From assembly GCF_900100965.1 (NCBI RefSeq), contig NZ_FMUJ01000002.1, forward strand, positions 121,869 to 185,868: DNA of 64,000 nt, in the 5' to 3' direction. The position numbers were made by a program, and so were the translations under genes. Positions within the stretch are counted from its first letter, which is position 1; each line of letters starts with the position of its first letter. Positions 29,743 through 38,500 of this stretch are shown here, piece by piece. The DNA is from Variovorax sp. EL159 (lineage in GTDB: Bacteria > Pseudomonadota > Gammaproteobacteria > Burkholderiales > Burkholderiaceae_C). The notes below the pieces were generated by a model. It was not told the origin of the DNA, did not search any database, and saw only the letters and a list, made by a program, of their open reading frames with translations.

Positions 29743-31113
29743 TCACGCGGCGCGCAGGTGGCGGTCGATGGACAGCGCGGCCTGCTTGCCGTCTTCCACC
29801 GCCTCGACCGTGAGGTCGCGCCCGCCGAAGCGCGCGTCGCCACCGGCCCAGACCTTCGGGCGCGAGCTGCGGCATTCCGCATCGGTGCTGATGCGGCCGC
29901 CCTGCAACTGCACGCCGCTGTCTTCCAGCGCGGTCGCGACAAAGCTCTGGCCGATGGCGCACAGCACCATGTCGGCCTGCAGCGCAAGGCTCTCGCCGGT
30001 CTCGACCAGCTTGCCGTCGACCAGCGTCGTGCGCGCGAAGTCGATGCCGCGCAGCACGCCGCCCTTGGCACGCAAGGCCTTCGGTGCGGCCCAATGGATG
30101 ATGCGCACGCCGTTGTCCTTGGCCCAGCTCTGTTCGTCGGGCGATGCGCCCATGCCTTCGGTGCCGCGCCGGTAGACGATGCTCACGTCTTCCGCGCCGA
30201 GCTTGCGCGACTGCACGGCCGCGTCCACGGCGGTCATGCCGCCACCGATCACCACCACGTGCCGGCCGATGGCCACGTCGGCCGGCGATGCGGCCTGGCG
30301 CAGCTCGGCGATGAAGTCCACCGCGTCGCGCACGCCGGTCTGCTCGCCCAGGCCCAGCGTGTTCACGCCGGCCAGGCCCAGGCCGAGGAACACCGCGTCG
30401 TATTCGGCGGCGAGCGCGTCCAGGTGCAGGTCGCGACCCAGCGCCTGGTTGTTGCGCACCTCGATGCCGCCGACCGACAGCAGCCACTCGATCTCGCGTT
30501 GCGCGAAGTCGTTCACCGTCTTGTAGCTGGCCAGTCCGTATTCGTTCAGGCCGCCGAGCTTGGGGCGCGCGTCGAACAGCGTCACCTGGTGGCCCAGCAC
30601 CGCGAGGCGGTGCGCGCAGGCCAGGCCGGCCGGACCCGCGCCGACGATGGCCACGCGCTTGCCGGTGTCGGCCCCGCGCACGAAGAGCGGCGCGCCGGGC
30701 GCATCGAAGAAGGCATCGGTCGCGTGGCGCTGCAGCAGGCCGATCTCGACCGGCTTGCTCTCGTTGCTGTTGCGCACGCAGGCCTGCTCGCACAGCACCT
30801 CGGTCGGGCACACGCGGGCGCACATGCCGCCCAGCGGGTTCTCTTCGAGGATGGTGCGCGCGGCGCCGCGCAGGTTGCCGTCGGCAATGCGGCGGATGAA
30901 GGTCGGGATGTCGATGCCCGTGGGGCAGGCTGTCTGGCAGGGCGCATCGAAGCAGTAGTAGCAGCGCTCGGCCTCGATGTTGGCCTGCACCACGTTCAGC
31001 GGCGGATGGGCGTCGCAGAAGTTCTTCGCGTACTGCTCGGGGTTGAGGCGGCCCGCGCGCACATCCGATGCAAGGTGTGCGGTGGGAGCGACGGGATTCA
31101 TCGTGCTGCTCAT
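29743..31113 (-). CDS. preT: NAD-dependent dihydropyrimidine dehydrogenase subunit PreT
   Basis: A 456-residue protein like the small subunit of glutamate synthase. The N-terminal iron-sulfur region has CYYCFDAPCQTACP and CARVCPTEVLCEQAC. Two dinucleotide folds follow: VAIVGAGPAGLACAHRLAVL for FAD and VVVIGGGMTAVDAAVQSRKL for NAD(H). It passes electrons from NADH to PreA. It is the first gene of the catabolic cluster and is divergent from the MocR-like regulator gene; a RutR-type box lies between the two. An alternative start four codons downstream (ATG 31101) is possible. Confidence 0.95.
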   Translation of the reverse strand: MSSTMNPVAPTAHLASDVRAGRLNPEQYAKNFCDAHPPLNVVQANIEAERCYYCFDAPCQTACPTGIDIPTFIRRIADGNLRGAARTILEENPLGGMCARVCPTEVLCEQACVRNSNESKPVEIGLLQRHATDAFFDAPGAPLFVRGADTGKRVAIVGAGPAGLACAHRLAVLGHQVTLFDARPKLGGLNEYGLASYKTVNDFAQREIEWLLSVGGIEVRNNQALGRDLHLDALAAEYDAVFLGLGLAGVNTLGLGEQTGVRDAVDFIAELRQAASPADVAIGRHVVVIGGGMTAVDAAVQSRKLGAEDVSIVYRRGTEGMGASPDEQSWAKDNGVRIIHWAAPKALRAKGGVLRGIDFARTTLVDGKLVETGESLALQADMVLCAIGQSFVATALEDSGVQLQGGRISTDAECRSSRPKVWAGGDARFGGRDLTVEAVEDGKQAALSIDRHLRAA

Positions 31114-31180
31114 GGGCGTTCAGGCTCCAGGATCGTGGTGGGGATCTGTTTCGACACGAGGGAGCTAGCCCTCATGAAGT

Positions 31181-31196
31181 TTGACCAAGTGGTCGA
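31181..31196. promoter_or_regulatory. RutR-type operator in the divergent pyrimidine promoter
   Basis: TTGACCA-AG-TGGTCGA differs by one base from the known RutR consensus TTGACCA-NN-TGGTCAA. It lies in the 251-base space between preT and the MocR-like gene, the natural control point of the cluster, and a RutR-like TetR gene lies downstream at 32816. On the plus strand TTGACC could itself be the -35 element, with GATGAT 17 bases on. Control of both directions is inference. Confidence 0.75.
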
Positions 31197-31364
31197 ATGT
31201 CGCGATGATTCAGCAAACGAGGGGTGCCGCCCATACACAGTTGAAGCGGCATGCGAGAAAGTGTTTGCCGCCGCGGACCGTGCTGTTTGGTGCACTGTCC
31301 AGCACAGTTCCCAAGGGCAAACCCTGTCTCGACCGGCCACACGGGTTTCGAAGGAGACACAGCG

Positions 31365-32819
31365 ATGCAGAGTTCACGCAACGCCCCGGCGCTGCTTTCA
31401 CCGGCGCAGGCCGGTGCCGGATGGATGCAGGGCCTGATGGGCGAGATGGACGACGCCGGCCCCGGCCTCGGCCTGGCGCAACGGCTGGTGGTGGGCGTCG
31501 AGTTGCGCGTCATCGACGGGCGCCTCGCACCCGGCACCAAGATGCCTTCGGTGCGCGCGCTGGCCGGCAAGCTGGGCATCAGCACCTTCACGGTCACCGA
31601 GTCGTACAGCGCCTTGCGCGCACGCTCCGTGCTGGCGTCGCGGCCGGGCAGTGGCTACTACGTGCTGCATCGGCCGTCACGCTCGACGCTCGATGACAGC
31701 GGTTCAACGATGCAGCCCGTGGCCGAGCAGACGACAGGTGAAGACAGGCCACCACCCGCCGAATACCGTGGCGACGACCTCGTGCGCGAAGCCATGCGCC
31801 GCGTGGCCCGCGCCGCGCCCGACTGGGACAGCGGCACGCGCCCCAGCTTCGGCCTGCCACGGCTGCGCGAACTGATCGCCACGCGCCATCGCGCCGAGTT
31901 GCCCGCGATGGGCCCGCAGCAGGTGATGACCGCCGCAGGCAGCCTCGGCGCCGTGATGTGCCTGCTGCAGGCATGGACCGGGCCGGGCGACGCGGTGCTG
32001 GTCGAATCGCCCGCGCCGCGCCAGTTGCGCCGCCTGATCCACACGCTGGGCCGACGCATGCTCGAAGTGCCACGGCGCGGTGGCTGCCTGGACATCGGCA
32101 CGCTCGACAGCCTTGCTGCACAGTTGCCTGCAGCAGGCGGGCAGCGCCTGCTGCTGCTCTCGACGGCCGTCTCCAATCCGCTGGGCATCTGCATGAGCCC
32201 GCAGGGCGCGCACCAGGCGTTGCAGGCCGCCGAGCGCCACGACCTGCGCGTGATCGAACTCGACACATGGCGCGGGCTCTCGCCGCTGCAGGCACCCAGC
32301 CTCGCGGCGATGGACGGCCTGCAGCGCGTGGCGCAGGTCGGTGGCGTGTCGACCACGCTGTCGGCCAAGCTGCGGCTCGCGCATGTGCTGCTGCCGCAGC
32401 GCTGGGTCGACGACCCTGCATTGCGCTGCCTGCACACGACGCTCGGGCCGAGCGAGTTCGAGGAGCGCGTGGCCTGCGAGGTGCTGGCCGATGCCAGCTA
32501 TCCGCGCTTTCTGCAGAAGCTCAACACGGCGCTGAAGATCGCGGGCGAGCGCACCTTGTCGCTGCTCACTGGTGCGGGCCTGCAGGCGCTGTACGTGCCC
32601 GACGGTGGTCCTTTTCTCTGCGCCGGCTGGCCGCCCGGCAGCGAGCCGCGACCGACCAGCGACGCGGTGCTGCAGGAGGCGCGCAAGCAGGGCCTGCCGC
32701 TCGCGGCCGCTGCAGATTTCGGCGGCGCACCGCAGCCCTTCGCGTGGTATCGCTTCAACGTCGCGCACTGCGGCGACGAGCGGCTCGTGCGTTTCCTTGC
32801 GCGGATGAAGAACCCATGA
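31365..32819 (+). CDS. MocR-like GntR/aminotransferase-fold regulator lacking the PLP lysine
   Basis: A 484-residue protein. Residues about 30-105 form a GntR winged helix (LRVIDGRLAPGTKMPSVRAL, GKLGISTFTVTESYSALRAR). After a linker comes an aminotransferase class I/II-like domain (SFGLPRLRELIATRHRAELP; HTTLGPSEFEERVACEVLAD). MocR proteins bind PLP through Lys in SFSKTLSP-type sequence. Here the matching stretch reads GVSTTLSAKLRLAH, with Thr at the lysine position. PLP may therefore not be held as a Schiff base. AAGGAGA precedes ATG 31365. It is the first gene of a two-gene unit divergent from preT and overlaps the RutR-like gene by four bases. Confidence 0.87.
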   Translation: MQSSRNAPALLSPAQAGAGWMQGLMGEMDDAGPGLGLAQRLVVGVELRVIDGRLAPGTKMPSVRALAGKLGISTFTVTESYSALRARSVLASRPGSGYYVLHRPSRSTLDDSGSTMQPVAEQTTGEDRPPPAEYRGDDLVREAMRRVARAAPDWDSGTRPSFGLPRLRELIATRHRAELPAMGPQQVMTAAGSLGAVMCLLQAWTGPGDAVLVESPAPRQLRRLIHTLGRRMLEVPRRGGCLDIGTLDSLAAQLPAAGGQRLLLLSTAVSNPLGICMSPQGAHQALQAAERHDLRVIELDTWRGLSPLQAPSLAAMDGLQRVAQVGGVSTTLSAKLRLAHVLLPQRWVDDPALRCLHTTLGPSEFEERVACEVLADASYPRFLQKLNTALKIAGERTLSLLTGAGLQALYVPDGGPFLCAGWPPGSEPRPTSDAVLQEARKQGLPLAAAADFGGAPQPFAWYRFNVAHCGDERLVRFLARMKNP

Positions 32820-33517
32820 GCACCACCGCACGCCCACCGGCCGTGAAGCGGCAGGCCCGCCGGCAGAACATCGAGAGCGCCATCCTCGCCGTGGCGCAGG
32901 AACGCTTCGCGCTGCACGGCTACGGCGGTGTGTCGGTCGACGACATCGCGGCCGATGCGGGCATCTCCAAGCAGAGCCTGCTGTACTACTTCCCCTCGAA
33001 GAAGGCCTTGTACAGCCGCGTCTTCAACGACGTGCTCGATTCATGGCTCTCCAATCTCAACAGCCTCGCGGATGCCGACCTCGATCCACATGCCGCGCTG
33101 GAGCGCTACGTCACGCAGAAGCTGCAGTTCTCCTACGACCACCCCTCGGGCTCGCGCCTGTTCGCGCAGGAGATCATTTCGCAGGCGCCGCAATGCGCCG
33201 ACGACATCGAGGCCAAGCTCGTGCCCGCCTTCCGCGCCGAGGCCGCCGTGCTGAACCGCTGGATGGCGAATGGCGACGTGGCGCCGCTGCCCGTGGCGCA
33301 TCTGCTGTTCACGCTGTGGGCCATGACGCAGACCTATGCCGACTTCGCATGGCAGATGCGCATGCTGCTGGGCAAGAAGGCACTGGAGCCGGCCGATTTC
33401 GACCTCGCGCGCGAGACCATCATCCGCATGCTCGAGGGGGCGCTGGGTCTTGCGCGGCCCGCCACTTCGGCGGTCGTCACGAGCCAGCAGGACCGGCGTC
33501 GGATAAATCGCACGTAG
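32816..33517 (+). CDS. RutR-like TetR-family regulator
   Basis: A 233-residue protein. The helix-turn-helix (VSVDDIAADAGISKQSLLYY, FPSKKALYSRVF) lies at about 38-75. The ligand domain resembles that of RutR/YcdC (RLFAQEIISQAPQCADDIEA; LWAMTQTYADFAWQMRMLLG). RutR senses uracil and thymine and controls pyrimidine degradation. The ATG overlaps the upstream stop as ATGA, so translation is coupled to the MocR-like gene. The RutR box in the preT promoter region fits this role. The C-terminal 25 residues are a basic tail not needed for the fold. Confidence 0.92.
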   Translation: MSTTARPPAVKRQARRQNIESAILAVAQERFALHGYGGVSVDDIAADAGISKQSLLYYFPSKKALYSRVFNDVLDSWLSNLNSLADADLDPHAALERYVTQKLQFSYDHPSGSRLFAQEIISQAPQCADDIEAKLVPAFRAEAAVLNRWMANGDVAPLPVAHLLFTLWAMTQTYADFAWQMRMLLGKKALEPADFDLARETIIRMLEGALGLARPATSAVVTSQQDRRRINRT

Positions 33518-33529
33518 TGTGAATTTTTG

Positions 33530-33559
33530 TTGACGCTCGCATTGCTGCATCGCAATAAT
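33530..33559 (+). promoter_or_regulatory. Sigma70-like promoter of the metal/Mg2+ operon
   Basis: TTGACG at 33530-33535 and AATAAT at 33554-33559 are separated by 18 bases, a good match to a housekeeping promoter. Between them ATTGC-TGCATC-GCAAT (33541-33556) forms a 5-bp inverted repeat that also covers the -10 edge and could bind a regulator. Transcription would start near 33566 and give a leader of about 490 nucleotides before the first supported gene. Confidence 0.6.
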
Positions 33560-33589
33560 CCGCGCATCTTGTTTTTTGGAGCGCCGCGC

Positions 33590-33664
33590 GTGGACAGTGC
33601 CAGTTGTAGTAGCAGTGATGCAAAGCGTGCCTTGATGGCCGCTGTTGCCTGCCCGGCCTCCTGA
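33590..33664 (+). CDS. Possible leader peptide in the operon leader
   Basis: A GTG start with GGAG eight bases upstream opens a 24-codon frame, reading VDSASCSSSDAKRALMAAVA then CPAS and TGA. It lies about 25 nucleotides after the predicted transcription start. No gene of this kind is known to me. The serine and alanine runs and the position suggest a regulatory leader peptide whose translation could change the folding of the RNA downstream. Start quality is good but there is no homology support. Confidence 0.35.
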   Translation: MDSASCSSSDAKRALMAAVACPAS

Positions 33665-34051
33665 ACACCCGCTCTCCGGGTTGAGGTCGCCGAGCCGACC
33701 GCAGCCCTTGCCGATGCCCCGGCTCCCTTCGGAGCCCAGGCTTCGCGCCCATCTCCTCACGCCCGATTCATTGATCCTCCGCCCGGGGTGGCTCGATCGC
33801 GATCGCGATCTTTCGGCCTCCCTCCGGGCGGTCTGTGCGCGTGCGTCCATGCAGCGGAGCTTCGTTGCATCAACCCGCCCGAGAGGGCCGAGGAGAAGAC
33901 CGTGGACCCAGACCCTAGTTGGCGCTTGCGCGCGCCTGCCCATCCTTCGCCCCCTTCATTGAACCCGCATCCGGCATTGCCCCGGAGGCCTCGACTCGCC
34001 TGAACACAGGCGTGAGGACTCCTGCGCGCCGATGCCGCAGGAGTCTCCGCC
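33665..34051 (+). promoter_or_regulatory. Structured RNA leader with a hairpin sequestering the ribosome binding site
   Basis: Part of the 534-base stretch without a normal gene (33518-34051). Stems that can be read directly: GGCTCC/GGAGCC (33721-33736); CCGCCCGG (33779-33786) with CCGGGCGG (33824-33831), enclosing the 16-base palindrome at 33795-33810; ATGCAGCG/CGTTGCAT (33849-33870); CGCCTG/CAGGCG (33997-34012); and GACTCCTGCG (34017-34026) with CGCAGGAGTC (34036-34045). The last stem buries AGGAG, the ribosome binding site of the gene starting at 34052. This fits translational control by an RNA switch, thermosensor or leader peptide. No known riboswitch core was recognised. A Pro-rich frame from ATG 33714 also crosses the leader but has no ribosome binding site. 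Confidence 0.6.
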
Positions 34052-34384
34052 ATGTTCGCTCTCGCTCACCGCCGTGAGACCTTGCGCCGCGCGCCGCATG
34101 CCGCGCTCGCGCAGCGCCGGCCCCAGGCCTTGCAGGCTCTGCTGTACAGCCACGGCGCCGCCGCTTTCGCCGCCACCCTCTCGCCCTGCTCGGGCCGCGT
34201 CATCGCCGACGCGCTCTCGACCTTGCCTGCCCCGCAGCGCAACGAAGTCTTCCGCCACCTGACCCGCGCGGCCCGCCGCCGCTGCGCGCAGGTCGGCGGC
34301 CGTGCGTTCGATGCCCGTCCTTCGATGGGCTTCTTCGCGCGCCTGCTGGCTTTCTGCCTGCCGCTGCGAGGGGCGCGGCTGTGA
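34052..34384 (+). CDS. Small basic protein of unknown function, first gene of the metal/Mg2+ operon
   Basis: A 110-residue, Arg- and Ala-rich protein (MFALAHRRETLRRAPHAALA). Its middle (SPCSGRVIADALSTLPAPQR, NEVFRHLTRAARR) reads like two helices joined at LPAPQR, loosely like the helical repeats of MgtE N-domains, but too weakly to assign. The C-terminus (SMGFFARLLAFCLPLRG) is a short amphipathic or membrane-touching helix. AGGAG lies at ideal distance but inside a 10-bp hairpin. It ends 56 bases before the adaptor start. Its place between a folded leader and transport genes suggests a regulatory role, which is inference. Confidence 0.6.
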   Translation: MFALAHRRETLRRAPHAALAQRRPQALQALLYSHGAAAFAATLSPCSGRVIADALSTLPAPQRNEVFRHLTRAARRRCAQVGGRAFDARPSMGFFARLLAFCLPLRGARL

Positions 34385-34440
34385 CTGCGGTCCATCCCAC
34401 AACAACAGATCCGGATCTCTCGATCCCCAGGAGAAGAACC

Positions 34441-35580
34441 ATGAGAAAAAGAACCTTCATCGCCACCCTCGTCGCAGTGGCCGCCAGCATCGTGCTGGCC
34501 GGCTGCGACGCGGGCAGGATGTTCACGTCGTCCGCCGTGGCGCAACCGGTGCCGGCCGCGCGCGCCGTGGTGCACGACGGCGCACTTGTCGCCGTGCCCG
34601 AAAACTCCCCGCTGCGCGCATCGATCCAGGTGGCTGCGGCGGAATCGCGCTCGGTGGAGCGGCCGATCGGCGCGCCCGGCAGCATCGAGGCTGCACCCGA
34701 AAAACTCGTCAAGGTCACTTCGCCGGTGGCGGGCCGCATCGTCAAGCTGCAACGCGCGCTGGGCGACTCGGTCAAGGCCGGCGACGCGCTCTTCACGCTC
34801 GATTCGGCCGACCTGAGCAATGCCTTCGGCGATGCCACCAAGGCCGAGGCCGCGCTGCGCCAGTCGCGCCGCGACTTCGAGCGCCAGAAGCTGCTGTTCG
34901 AGGCCGAGATCACCGCCCGCAAGGACTACGAAGCGGCCGAACTCGCCTACGGCGCCGCCACCAGCGATGCGCAGGTCGCGAAGAACCGCCTGGCACAGCT
35001 CGGTGCTTCGGCAGGTGCGGGCTCGCACCGCGAATACGTGCTGCGCTCGCCCATCAGCGGCCGCGTGATCGAGATGACCGGCGCGCAGGGCGGCTACTGG
35101 AACGACATCAACGCGCCGATCATGACGGTGGCCGATCTGTCGACCGTGTTCCTCACCGCCAACGTGTCCGAGAAAGACATCGCCGCGCTGCGCGTCGGCC
35201 AGAAGGCGCGCATCGACCTGAACGCCTACCCCGACCAGGCCTTCGACGGCACCGTCAAGTACATCGGCGAGGTGCTCGATACCGACACGCGCACGGTGAA
35301 GGTCCGCGTGGCCATCGACAACCGCCACGGCCGCTTTCGCCCCGGCATGTTCGCCAAGGTGGTGTTCTCGGGCGAGGCGCATCCGGCGGTGGTCGTGCCT
35401 GCGTCCGCGCTGGTGCAGAGCGGCCTCTACACCAAGGTCTTCGTGGAGAAGGGCGCCTTCACCTACGAGGCGCGCAACGTGACGGTGGGGCCGGTCATCG
35501 GCGACCGCGTCGAGATTCTTTCGGGGCTCAAGGCCGGCGAGCGCATCGCCGTGAAGGAAGGGGTGCTCCTCAATGATTGA
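34441..35580 (+). CDS. RND efflux periplasmic adaptor, CusB/CzcB type
   Basis: A 379-residue adaptor. The signal peptide ends in a lipobox (SIVLAGC), so it is probably a lipoprotein. Then come lipoyl-like halves (VTSPVAGRIVKLQRALGDSV; LRSPISGRVIEMTGAQGGYW) around an alpha-hairpin (about 120-185), a barrel domain (VFLTANVSEKDIAALRVGQK) and a membrane-proximal part. I see no N-terminal Met-rich metal-binding segment of the CusB kind and no His-rich CzcB extension. AGGAGAAG precedes ATG 34441. The stop overlaps the pump gene start by eight bases, so translation is coupled. Confidence 0.93.
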   Translation: MRKRTFIATLVAVAASIVLAGCDAGRMFTSSAVAQPVPAARAVVHDGALVAVPENSPLRASIQVAAAESRSVERPIGAPGSIEAAPEKLVKVTSPVAGRIVKLQRALGDSVKAGDALFTLDSADLSNAFGDATKAEAALRQSRRDFERQKLLFEAEITARKDYEAAELAYGAATSDAQVAKNRLAQLGASAGAGSHREYVLRSPISGRVIEMTGAQGGYWNDINAPIMTVADLSTVFLTANVSEKDIAALRVGQKARIDLNAYPDQAFDGTVKYIGEVLDTDTRTVKVRVAIDNRHGRFRPGMFAKVVFSGEAHPAVVVPASALVQSGLYTKVFVEKGAFTYEARNVTVGPVIGDRVEILSGLKAGERIAVKEGVLLND

Positions 35581-38500
35581 GCGCCTCGTCACCCTGTGCT
35601 TTCGCCGGCGCGGCATCGCGTGGATCGTGTTCGCCTTCGTCGCGCTCTACGGCTGGACCTGCTGGAAGCAGTTGCCCATCGAGGCCTATCCCGACATCGC
35701 CGACGTCACCTCGCAGGTCGTCACCCAGGTGCCGGGCCTTGCGGCCGAAGAGGTCGAGCAGCAGATCACCGTGCCGCTGGAGCGCGAACTGCTCAGCACG
35801 CCCGGCCTGCATGTGCTGCGCTCCAAGAGCACCTTCGGCCTGTCGCTGATCGTCGTGGTGTTCAAGGACGGCGTGGACGGCTACTGGTCGCGCCAGCGCC
35901 TGCAGGAGCGCATCGCCCGCGTGACGCTGCCCTACGGCGCCACGCCGGGGCTCGACGCCTACACCTCGCCCATCGGCGAGATCTACCGCTACACGCTGGA
36001 GTCGAAGACGCGCGACCTGCGCGAGCTGTCGGAGCTGCAGTTCTGGACCGTCATCCCGCGCCTGAAGAAAGTCAGCGGCGTGATCGACGTGGCCAACTTC
36101 GGCGGGCTGACCACGCAGTTCATGCTCGCGCTCGACCCCGCAAAGCTGGTGCAGTACGGCGTCACGCTGCAGCAGATCAAGGACGCCATCAACGCCAACA
36201 ACGGCAGTGCCGGCGGCAGCCTCATGAACCGCGGCGAGCAGGCCTATGTGGTGCGCGGCTCGGGGCTCATCGGCTCGTTGCAGGACATGGGCAACGTGGT
36301 GGTCACGGCCAAGTCGGGCACGCCGGTGCTGGTGAAGGACCTGGGCACGCTCAGCTACGGCAACGTCGAGCGGCGGGGCGTTCTCGGCAAGAACGACAAC
36401 CCCGACACCATCTCCGGCATCACGCTGCTGCTGAAGGATGCGCAGGCCTCGCAGGTCATCCAGGGTGTGCACGCCGCCGTGCAGGACCTGAACGACAACC
36501 TGCTGCCCAAGGACGTGAAGGTCGTGCCCTACCTCGACCGCGCCTCGCTCATCGACGCCACCACGCACACGGTCGGCAAGACACTGATCGAGGGCATCGT
36601 GCTGGTCACGCTGGTGCTGCTGCTGTCGCTCGGCAGCCCGCGCGCGGCGGCCATCGTGGCGCTGACCATTCCGCTGTCGATGCTGATCGCCTTCATCTTC
36701 ATGCGGCACCTGAACGTGCCGGCCAACCTGCTGTCGCTGGGCGCGATCGACTTCGGCATCCTGGTCGACGGCGCGGTGGTGCTGGTTGAAGGCATCCTGC
36801 GGCGGCGCGAGCAGGCGCAAGACAAGCCATTGACCCCCGCCGATGCCATCGCCGCCACGGTGCAGGTGGCGCGGCCGATCTTCTTCGGCATGCTGGTCAT
36901 CATCGCGGCCTACCTGCCGCTCTTTGCCTTCCAGCGCATCGAATACAAGCTGTTCTCGCCGATGGCCTTCGCGGTGGGCTCGGCGCTGGTCGGCGCGCTG
37001 CTGGTGGCGCTCACGCTCATTCCGGGGCTGGCGTACCTCGCGTTCCGCAAGCCGCGCCGCATCTTCCACAACCGGCCGATGGAATGGCTGACGGTGCGCT
37101 ACGAAGCCTTCCTTTCGCGTGCGCTGGGCAAGGGGCGCTGGGTGGTGGTGAGCTGTGCGGTGGCACTGCTGGGTGTGCTCGGCCTGGGCAGCACCATCGG
37201 CCGCGACTTTCTTCCCTACCTGGACGAAGGCTCGCTCTGGCTGCAGGTGACGATGCCGCCGGGCATCACGCTCGAGAAGGCCACCGGCCTTGCCAATGAA
37301 CTGCGCCGCGCCACGCGCGAGTTCCCGGAGGTCTCGTACATCGTGACGCAGACCGGCCGCAACGACGACGGCACCGACCCGTGGACCGTCTCGCACATCG
37401 AGGCCAGCGTCGGCCTGCATCCGTACGACACATGGAAGTCGGGCCTGAGCAAGCAGGAGCTGATCGCCAAGCTGGCCGAGCGCTACAAGCAGCTGCCCGG
37501 TTTTTCGGTCGGCTTCATGCAGCCCATGATCGACGGCGTGCAGGACAAGCTCTCGGGCGCGCACAGCGACCTGGTGGTCAAGATCTACGGCGACAGCCTG
37601 GACGAGATGCGCCGCATCGCGGGCGACGTGGTGGGCGTGCTCGAAAAAGTACCCGGCGCCGTCGACGTGGCCATCGACCAGGAGCCGCCGCTGCCCAACC
37701 TGAAGATCGACATCGACCGTGCGGCCGCCGCGCGCTACGGCATCAACGTGGCCGACGTGAGCGACCTGATCTCCACCGGCATGGGCGGCACGGCCATCGG
37801 GCAGGTCTATGTGGGCGAGAAGAACTACGGCATGACGGTGCGCTTTCCCGAAGCCACCCGCAACGACCCGGACGCCATCGCCGGCCTGATGCTCACCGCA
37901 CCCGGCGGCGCGAAGGTGCCGCTCGGACAGGTGGCGAAGGTTCGCACCGTGTCGGGCGAGACCACCATCACGCGCGAAGCGTCGCGCCGGCACCTCACGG
38001 TGAAGCTCAATGCGCGCAACCGCGACCTGTCGAGCTTCCTGGCCGAGGCGCAATCGGCCATCGAGCGCGACGTGCACTACGACCACCTGCGCTACCAGGT
38101 TGCCTGGGGCGGCCAGTTCGAGAACCTCGAACGCGCGCAGGCCCGGCTCATGGTGATCCTGCCGATGACGCTGGCGATCATGTTCCTGCTGCTGTTCGCC
38201 GAGTTCGGCAACCTGCGCCAGCCGGCGATGGTGCTGCTGGTGGTGCCGCTCGCCATGCTCGGCGGCCTGGCGGCGCTGCACCTGCGCGGCATGACGCTGA
38301 ACGTGTCGAGCGCGGTCGGCTTCATCGCGCTGTTCGGCGTGGCCGTGCTCAACGGCGTGCTGATGATCTCGCAGATCAACCGGCTGCGGCGCGAAGACGG
38401 CCTGCCGTTGCGCGAGGCCGTGATCGAGGGCGCGCGCAGCCGCATCCGCCCCGTGCTCGTGACCGCCACCGTGGCCGCCTTCGGCCTCACGCCCGCGATG

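Noticed and set aside
33795..33810. The GATCGCGATCGCGATC palindrome as an independent regulator site
   Set aside because: It lies well inside the predicted transcript and within a larger stem, so it is better explained as part of the leader RNA fold.
33041..33943. Minus-strand frame across the RutR-like gene and the structured leader
   Set aside because: It shadows the regulator gene and the leader stems; the translation has no recognisable domain.
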